Assembly (NCBI GenBank): GCA_910578655.1
Contig: CAJTQE010000037.1
Location: 5,028-16,564, forward strand
DNA from: an uncultured Christensenella sp.
Lineage (GTDB): Bacteria; Bacillota; Clostridia; Christensenellales; Borkfalkiaceae
DNA: 11,537 bases
Reading direction: 5' to 3'
The first letter of the stretch is position 1; each line of letters opens with the position of its first letter. Made by a program: the position numbers and the translations under genes. Positions 6,706 through 11,537 of this stretch are shown here, one piece after another. The notes under the pieces were generated by a model, which saw nothing but the letters and a program-made list of their open reading frames with translations, was not told the DNA's origin and did not search any database.

Positions 6706-7478
6706 ATCAAATCACCTGCAATTTCTTTGTATACGTCAAAGAATGTCTCTTCAAGGCTTTTTTCTTTAGTAAGATTTTCCAAACTGTCTAATTTGGCAAG
6801 TTTCCCGTTTATAATAATTCCTACCCTGTCGCAAAGTTTTTCAATTAAACTGAAAATATGCGTTGAAAGAATTATTGTTTTACCGTCGTTTTTTAATTCG
6901 GTTAAAAAGTCTGTTACAACTTTCGCGGTTAAAACATCAAGCCCGTTCGTCGGTTCGTCAAAAATTATAAACTCGGGATCGTGAACTATTGAAACGACAA
7001 GCGAAACTTTCTGTTTCATACCGGTTGAAAGGTTAGAAAATTTAATTTCAGCAAACCTATCTATTCCAAACCGCGCAAAAAGAGTATTTCTACGCTCAAC
7101 TATCGCTGATTTCTCCATCCCGTACAGTTCACCAAAAAAATTAAATAAATAATTTGGCGTAAAAAAGTCTTCAAGTTTTAGTTCACTTGTCAAAAAACCT
7201 ATCTTTCTGCGAACTTTATCTTCCTCAGTAATTATACTTTTACCGTCAATGAACGCATCGCCGCTGTCTGGTTTTATAAGCGTTGCCAACATTCTGAGCG
7301 TAGTAGTTTTACCGGCTCCGTTGGGACCCAGCAAACCGAATATTTCGCCTTTATACGCACTAAAAGACAGATCGTCCACAGCAACTTTAACTTTGGTCCG
7401 GGTCTTTTCAAGTTTTTGTTGCTTTTTCGAAAGCTTGAACGTCTTGGTTAAATTTTCAACCTTTAAAATTTCTTCCAT
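6702..7478 (-). CDS. NatA-like ABC exporter ATPase
   Basis: The cytoplasmic ATPase of the exporter, 258 residues. It shows Walker A GPNGAGKT (51-58), the signature LSTGMKQK (150-157), Walker B FIIFDEPTNGLD (170-181) and the switch histidine H207 in LSTH. At the usual Q-loop position it has glutamate (TSELKLED, E99), as the NatA branch tends to. The start is set at the ATG at 7476-7478, backed by ACGGAG 5 bases upstream and agreeing with the family N-terminus EILKVENLTKTF. Two in-frame ATGs further up (7505 and 7607) are unlikely: the first lies at the predicted transcription start and the second inside uppP. It is the first gene of a two-gene operon and overlaps the permease gene by four bases. 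The promoter carries a G10 tract that may make expression switchable. Confidence 0.93.
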   Translation of the reverse strand: MEEILKVENLTKTFKLSKKQQKLEKTRTKVKVAVDDLSFSAYKGEIFGLLGPNGAGKTTTLRMLATLIKPDSGDAFIDGKSIITEEDKVRRKIGFLTSELKLEDFFTPNYLFNFFGELYGMEKSAIVERRNTLFARFGIDRFAEIKFSNLSTGMKQKVSLVVSIVHDPEFIIFDEPTNGLDVLTAKVVTDFLTELKNDGKTIILSTHIFSLIEKLCDRVGIIINGKLAKLDSLENLTKEKSLEETFFDVYKEIAGDLI

Positions 7479-7509
7479 ATTTACTCCGTTTAAAGAATTT
7501 TCCATATAA

Positions 7510-7540
7510 ATTATACCCCCCCCCCTGAAATATTTGTCAA
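7510..7540 (-). promoter_or_regulatory. Promoter of the ABC exporter operon with a G10 tract in its spacer
   Basis: On the minus strand a perfect TTGACA (7535-7540) and a perfect TATAAT (7510-7515) are 19 bases apart, and ten of those 19 bases are consecutive G (C10 at 7516-7525 on the plus strand), directly against the -10 box. The predicted start is near 7503, about 25 bases before the ATPase start codon. The spacing is two bases over the optimum; losing two G would restore 17. Confidence 0.75.
7516..7525. repeat. Homopolymer tract of 10 G (minus strand)
   Basis: Ten C in a row on the plus strand. No other run of this kind occurs in the window, and such a GC homopolymer is very unlikely by chance in DNA this rich in A and T. 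Tracts of this length slip readily during replication. Its place inside the promoter spacer is what makes it of interest. Confidence 0.95.
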
Positions 7541-7542
7541 GC

Positions 7543-7571
7543 AAAAAAGAACGGTTTTTGACCGTTCTTTT
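7543..7571 (-). terminator. Terminator after uppP
   Basis: The minus-strand transcript of uppP (ending at 7579) runs into an 11-bp stem (7545-7555 with 7561-7571, core AGAACGGT/ACCGTTCT) with a 5-base loop and a run of U at its 3' side. It lies only 2 bases before the -35 box of the exporter promoter, so it separates the two units neatly. Confidence 0.92.
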
Positions 7572-7578
7572 ATATGTT

Positions 7579-8391
7579 TTAAAAACATTTACAGCAATAT
7601 AAAACAATGCAAGTTATTGCCAAAAGCACAAGATATAAGCTAAACCATTTATAATTTGCTTTTTGTATAACTTTAAGCATTACCTTTATTGCAACAAGTC
7701 CGGACAATGCGGATATTATAAAACCAAGAGCGATGCACCAACCGTAAACCGAACCGTTAGCCGCAAAGTCAGCTTGAATTTCACCTTTATAAAGTCCTTT
7801 TGCAAGGGATACGACGAAACTGCCTAAAATTACGGGAATACTCATTAAGAAAGAAAATTTTGCAACTTCCTCACTCTTTCCGCCGGCAATCGTTCCTGCG
7901 CATATCGTTGACCCGCTTCTTGAAATTCCCGGCAATACCGCAACGGCCTGCGCAAGCCCCATCGGAATTACAGTTCTCCAACAAAGCGGAAGTTCGTTTT
8001 CCCTTTTCTTTGCGTACATTTCCGTAACAAACAAAACCGTCGCCGTTATAGTAAAGAATATTGCCAAAATTAACCCTAAATGGGCAGAACCGAGCAAATA
8101 CTTATCGACCACATCTTCAAGAAGAAAACCGACCAATGCAGCAGGCACTGAGGCAATCACCAAAAAACCCAATGTTTTGAAAGGTTTTTTGAACAATGCC
8201 AAAATGTCCTTATAATATACTACGCATACGGCAACCAACGTGCCGAGATGCAAAATTATCGAGAAAAACAGCCCACCTTCCTGTATGCCGAACACGCGCA
8301 TCATAAACGCCAAATGTCCGCTTGAAGATACAGGCAGAAATTCTGTCACACCTTGCGTAAGACCTAAAACGATAGCTTGCCAAATTTCCAT
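7579..8391 (-). CDS. uppP: Undecaprenyl-diphosphatase UppP (BacA)
   Basis: An integral membrane phosphatase of 270 residues that turns undecaprenyl diphosphate into undecaprenyl phosphate, recycling the lipid carrier of peptidoglycan and other wall polymers; the family also gives bacitracin resistance. The two catalytic regions are intact: QGVTEFLPVSSSGH (13-26, with E17 and H26) and PGISRSGST (154-162, with R158). Hydrophobic segments along the chain and the length fit the family. Its ATG shares one base with the stop codon of the upstream lipoprotein gene (TAATG), and no Shine-Dalgarno sequence precedes it, so translation probably depends on reinitiation after the lipoprotein. A strong terminator follows. 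Confidence 0.97.
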   Translation of the reverse strand: MEIWQAIVLGLTQGVTEFLPVSSSGHLAFMMRVFGIQEGGLFFSIILHLGTLVAVCVVYYKDILALFKKPFKTLGFLVIASVPAALVGFLLEDVVDKYLLGSAHLGLILAIFFTITATVLFVTEMYAKKRENELPLCWRTVIPMGLAQAVAVLPGISRSGSTICAGTIAGGKSEEVAKFSFLMSIPVILGSFVVSLAKGLYKGEIQADFAANGSVYGWCIALGFIISALSGLVAIKVMLKVIQKANYKWFSLYLVLLAITCIVLYCCKCF

Positions 8392-10526
8392 TATTTATCT
8401 AAATCAAGCAAGTCTTGATACCTATTTTCATATTTTGTAACCGAAGTATCTTTATTGAAGTCGTTCAGTATTTTAGTTCTTTTAGTAGTGCTTATATCAG
8501 ATAAGTCGTTGCCCTTTATCCATTCGAAGAACAGATTTTCAAAGGTTCCCTCAACCTTGACGTTGTTGAGCCAGTCGAGCTCTTTATAGGTTTCGCCCTC
8601 CTCGAATACGTTGGTAACGTAAATCAGATGCCAGCCGTAGTCTCCTGCGCATACCGAGAATGAGCCTTCGCCATTACTAATTGCCTTCTTTGCAGCATAT
8701 TCAAATTCTTTAATATAGCTCGTGTCGTACGCCGTTACACTGTATCCAATATAATTTGAGAGAACGCCGACGTCAGTAGTATAAGCAAACTGCAATTCGT
8801 TAACTGCACTCATAGCTTTGTACTGATCTGTTTCGGGATTCATAAGATTTTTATTATCGTACTCGAATTTGACCTTACCTTCTGCATAAATCAGCTTTTC
8901 GTAATCAATTTCGTCTTTAGTCCCGTCTTTAACGAACTTATCCTGTAAATAATAGTTATCGTTTGAATTTGCAGGAGTATAACCGTTATAAAATTCTACG
9001 CTGTTTGGACCAACCACATGATTGACGTAAGCACTGAATTCTGCAAGCATATCATCTATATTCAATTTGTTGGGAATAAGCGTATAGCTTTCGTCCTCAT
9101 TTTTAAAGACGCGTCCGTTGTATGAATATCTGCCGTCGTAAGCTTGAAGTTTTTTGTATCTTCCGCCCTTTTCACTGTCAGTGAGGTTATCCTCGAAGAA
9201 CAAATACTCTCGACCGCTACTCTTACCAAAGTAGTCACCGAAACTTTCTTCGGGCTTAAAGCTGTAATCAGTTTCGCCGTTAAACCAAGCCGAACGCTGG
9301 TCCTCGGTTTCGATACTCTTTAAAAGCCTATTTCTCTCCGCATAATAATAATCATAGTTACCGTCGGCTGTTTGAATACTTTTTAAAGCATTAAGCTGAA
9401 CATTCTGACGCGAATTAAACGGTAATAAAATATTGTAAATAAAGCCGAATTTTGCAAAATCTTTGTCCCAGTCGCTATCGTTTGTTGAGGGTGAATACAA
9501 AATAAACGAACTTGAAGACATACTGGTCATAGCGCTGTCAAACGAAGAAACGGATTTACTAAAATTCTCCGTCTGAGAAGTTAACAATTCTTCATAAACG
9601 GTTTGAATATAGTTATCGGTAAGCAGTTTATCTTCCTGCTCTTTTTCGTAAATATCGTAATATTTGTTAATTATACGCGATTCAAGCTGAGAAGCATATT
9701 CTACTTTAATATATTTAAGTTCAAGTATATTCGTAAAGTTTTCAGCTTCTGTTTCGCTGTCGACAAGGTTGTTATTTCGTAGATTATTTACAAACTTATT
9801 ATAAGCTTTTATACGCGTGGAACGTTTTGTGCCGTCAAGCGCGTCGTCCTGATATACACCGCTGTTTTCAAGTGTATTATTATTGTAACCCGTATAAATT
9901 CCGTAATTTAAAACCTTTTTACCGTCCTTTTCTATATAAGGGTAGTAATCATCCTGCTCTGTATTAAGGTTTGTAGGAGTCGTTCTCTTGTCGGTACCTT
10001 TATAACCGTCGTCTTCCTCGTCAATTACTTCTTTTTCAAAGTTATCGATTGCCGTATTTATCGAATAATAAAGCTTGTATGTGGCAAGATTAATATCATC
10101 TTCGTCAAGAAGAAGCTTGTATTTTTCTACTTCGTCGGTTTCTTTAACAAATGCGTCAAGCACCGAAGGATTTGCCTTTAACAGCTCGACTGTGGAATAC
10201 TGAACTAAAACTGCGTTATCTATAAGCGCGTTAATAAGCGCGTTAAAAGTATCTTCATAAGAAGACCCGTTTTGGATATAAGAATAGCCCACATTAAGGA
10301 AGTATGAAATCAACTCCCTTTTTATAATTTTAGTCGAAGATACCGCACTTTTATAAGTTTCTAAATCTTCAGCGTCGAACTTATCCGATTTTGAAATATC
10401 GACAGTTGCAATAACTCGCTCCATATCAAGTTTGTTATTCGTTGAAATAAGCGAACACCCGGTAAAAGTAGCTCCGAGCGCTATACACGAAGTTAATGCA
10501 ATTGCCGCAAATGATTTTTTCTTCAT
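8391..10526 (-). CDS. Large SurA/PrsA-like (parvulin-type) lipoprotein, probable foldase
   Basis: A predicted lipoprotein of 711 residues. The N-terminus has a KKK-basic start, a hydrophobic stretch and a lipobox-like FTGC with C24 as the lipidation site. Residues about 50-170 look like the SurA-type helical N-domain. Near residues 590-640 the block IGYSVTAYDTSYIKEFEYAA, followed after about 20 residues by GWHLIYVTNVF, resembles the C-terminal half of a parvulin peptidyl-prolyl isomerase (family pattern EFEDAA...GWHIIKV). A first half of that domain is not clear, and the protein is over twice the length of PrsA, with a long Tyr/Asp/Asn-rich middle. Function in folding exported proteins is inferred. 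The start at the ATG 10524-10526 has AGGAG 6 bases upstream. Clostridial genomes often place such a gene after mfd, as here; uppP follows with a one-base overlap. Confidence 0.82.
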   Translation of the reverse strand: MKKKSFAAIALTSCIALGATFTGCSLISTNNKLDMERVIATVDISKSDKFDAEDLETYKSAVSSTKIIKRELISYFLNVGYSYIQNGSSYEDTFNALINALIDNAVLVQYSTVELLKANPSVLDAFVKETDEVEKYKLLLDEDDINLATYKLYYSINTAIDNFEKEVIDEEDDGYKGTDKRTTPTNLNTEQDDYYPYIEKDGKKVLNYGIYTGYNNNTLENSGVYQDDALDGTKRSTRIKAYNKFVNNLRNNNLVDSETEAENFTNILELKYIKVEYASQLESRIINKYYDIYEKEQEDKLLTDNYIQTVYEELLTSQTENFSKSVSSFDSAMTSMSSSSFILYSPSTNDSDWDKDFAKFGFIYNILLPFNSRQNVQLNALKSIQTADGNYDYYYAERNRLLKSIETEDQRSAWFNGETDYSFKPEESFGDYFGKSSGREYLFFEDNLTDSEKGGRYKKLQAYDGRYSYNGRVFKNEDESYTLIPNKLNIDDMLAEFSAYVNHVVGPNSVEFYNGYTPANSNDNYYLQDKFVKDGTKDEIDYEKLIYAEGKVKFEYDNKNLMNPETDQYKAMSAVNELQFAYTTDVGVLSNYIGYSVTAYDTSYIKEFEYAAKKAISNGEGSFSVCAGDYGWHLIYVTNVFEEGETYKELDWLNNVKVEGTFENLFFEWIKGNDLSDISTTKRTKILNDFNKDTSVTKYENRYQDLLDLDK

Positions 10527-10592
10527 AAAATTCTCCTGCAATTCAGGTCAGAGTAAATTATCACAATTACCCTAATATAAAACTCACTGATA

Positions 10593-10621
10593 ATTATATA
10601 ATATCTTAAAAATTTAAGCAA
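10593..10621 (-). promoter_or_regulatory. Probable sigma-A promoter for the lipoprotein-uppP operon
   Basis: On the minus strand a perfect TATAAT (10593-10598) lies 17 bases after TTGCTT (10616-10621), a weak -35 box. The predicted start near 10586 gives a leader of about 60 bases. No convincing terminator separates it from mfd (only a weak AT-only inverted repeat near 10605-10618), so read-through from mfd is also possible. Confidence 0.5.
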
Positions 10622-10637
10622 ATCATTTTACATTAAT

Positions 10638-11537
10638 TTAAGCAAAACTTGATGCAAATTTTAAAAATTTCGTCATATCAAGCATCGTTTTAGCGGGATT
10701 TTTGCGAGGGCGAAATTTGATAAGCGGTGCTTGCGCCATAGAAAGCGAAGTTCTATCTGAATATTTATCCAAAGCGGCTTTAAGTCCTGCGTTTTTTAAA
10801 GCATTGATTGACGGCAGTTCCAATACGCCCGCGTTGCTGTCGACCTCTATTCTTTTGACGTTGAAATTAGTCGCCATCGCTTTTAAAACGGCGATAATCA
10901 TAAGATTAAGCACTTCGTCCGGCATAGGTCCGTAATTATCCTCAATCGACAAACAGACACGTTTATAGTCCTCAACGGTTCTCATTTCTGCAATCTGCTT
11001 ATAACAGTCCATTCTGCCTGCGCTTGATTCTATATATGCTTCGGGTATATAAGCAGTGGCTTTAATGTCAAGTTCTGCCGCAAATTGACTTTCACCGGTA
11101 AGCTCTTCTTTGAGCAGCTTAGAATACAGCTCATAACCGACTCTATCCATATGTCCGTGTTGCTCTGCACCCAAAACGTTACCGGCTCCGCGAATTTCAA
11201 GATCGCGCATTGCAAGCTTAAACCCGGAACCGAGTTCGGTAAACTGCATAATCGCCTTTAACCTTTCAGCCGCATCCGAAGTAAGCACCTTCTGCGGTTT
11301 AAACATAAAATAAGCGTTAGCAAGTCGGCTGCCTCTTCCCACACGTCCGCGCAGCTGGTATAATTGTGAAATTCCAAGTCTGTCCGCATCGATTATGATT
11401 ATCGTGTTGGCATTAGGCAAATCTATACCGTTTTCGATTATCGTCGTGGTAACAAGAATATTTTTGTCACCGCGATAAAACGAAAAAACACTGTGTTCAA
11501 GAGTATCTCTGTCCATTCTGCCGTGAGCATAACAAAC
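10638..11537 (-). CDS. mfd: Transcription-repair coupling factor Mfd, C-terminal part
   Basis: The last 299 residues of Mfd, the translocase that removes RNA polymerase stalled at DNA lesions and recruits UvrA. The frame is open to the right edge, so the N-terminal part (UvrB-like and RNA-polymerase-binding domains and helicase motifs I-III) lies outside. Visible are the end of the RecG-like translocase, with VTTTIIENGIDLPNANTIII and QLYQLRGRVGRGSRLANAYF (helicase motifs V and VI), then the Mfd-typical LGSGFKLAMRDLEIRGAGN and GAEQHGHMDRVGYELYSKLL, and the C-terminal regulatory (TRCF) domain ending at 10638. These motifs set Mfd apart from RecG. No frameshift or lost residue is seen. The lipoprotein gene follows after 111 bases. 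Confidence 0.97.
   Translation of the reverse strand, partial: VCYAHGRMDRDTLEHSVFSFYRGDKNILVTTTIIENGIDLPNANTIIIIDADRLGISQLYQLRGRVGRGSRLANAYFMFKPQKVLTSDAAERLKAIMQFTELGSGFKLAMRDLEIRGAGNVLGAEQHGHMDRVGYELYSKLLKEELTGESQFAAELDIKATAYIPEAYIESSAGRMDCYKQIAEMRTVEDYKRVCLSIEDNYGPMPDEVLNLMIIAVLKAMATNFNVKRIEVDSNAGVLELPSINALKNAGLKAALDKYSDRTSLSMAQAPLIKFRPRKNPAKTMLDMTKFLKFASSFA

Noticed and set aside
7479..7607. Longer N-terminus for the ABC ATPase (ATG at 7605-7607 or 7503-7505)
   Set aside because: The first lies inside uppP and upstream of its terminator and the exporter promoter; the second sits at the predicted transcription start. The ATG at 7476-7478 has a good ribosome binding site and fits the family N-terminus.
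10527..10541. Upstream TTG start for the lipoprotein
   Set aside because: The extension contains the AGGAG site itself and would put an acidic residue before the basic start of the signal peptide.
10605..10618. Inverted repeat between mfd and the lipoprotein gene
   Set aside because: Almost purely A/T with a 2-base centre; not convincing as a terminator or operator.
1..11537. CRISPR arrays, tRNA genes, insertion sequences, phage genes or defence islands
   Set aside because: No regularly spaced repeats, tRNA cloverleaf, transposase or integrase motifs, or known defence proteins were seen; nearly all of the window is explained by housekeeping and regulatory genes.

Overview
This window looks like a chromosomal segment of a low-GC Gram-positive bacterium, most likely an uncultured member of the Clostridia. 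The reasons are AT-rich codon use, strong AGGAG-type ribosome binding sites, consensus sigma-A promoters, a Bacillus-type SRP RNA with an Alu domain, a Gram-positive LexA-type box, and housekeeping proteins of clostridial type (Mfd, UppP, Mrp, lipoprotein foldase). No phage, insertion sequence, CRISPR array or tRNA is visible.

Layout. 1-2021 (minus): a two-component system. The response regulator comes first and the sensor kinase second; the kinase runs off the left edge. 2022-2282: a divergent control region holding a promoter for each direction, a LexA-like operator over the start of the rightward transcript, and a terminator-like hairpin in its leader. 2283-4261 (plus): a two-gene operon of a radical SAM protein and its DUF4130 partner, a conserved pair linked to DNA repair or modification, ended by a strong hairpin. 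4316-5146 (minus): an Mrp/NBP35-type Fe-S carrier ATPase. 5262-5531 (plus): the SRP RNA, sharing a divergent promoter region with mrp and followed by a bidirectional terminator. 5569-7478 (minus): a NatAB-like ABC exporter whose promoter has ten G residues between -35 and -10. 7579-11537 (minus): UppP, a 711-residue parvulin-like lipoprotein, and the C-terminal part of Mfd at the right edge.

How the genes fit together. Two parts concern DNA damage: Mfd (transcription-coupled repair) and the radical SAM pair (probable repair or modification), the latter apparently under SOS control. Others concern the cell surface: SRP RNA (protein targeting), the lipoprotein foldase, UppP (lipid-carrier recycling), the ABC exporter and the two-component sensor.

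The observations most worth following are the poly-G promoter of the exporter, a candidate phase-variable switch, and the LexA box plus leader hairpin in front of the radical SAM operon. All calls rest on reading the sequence; no database search was possible.
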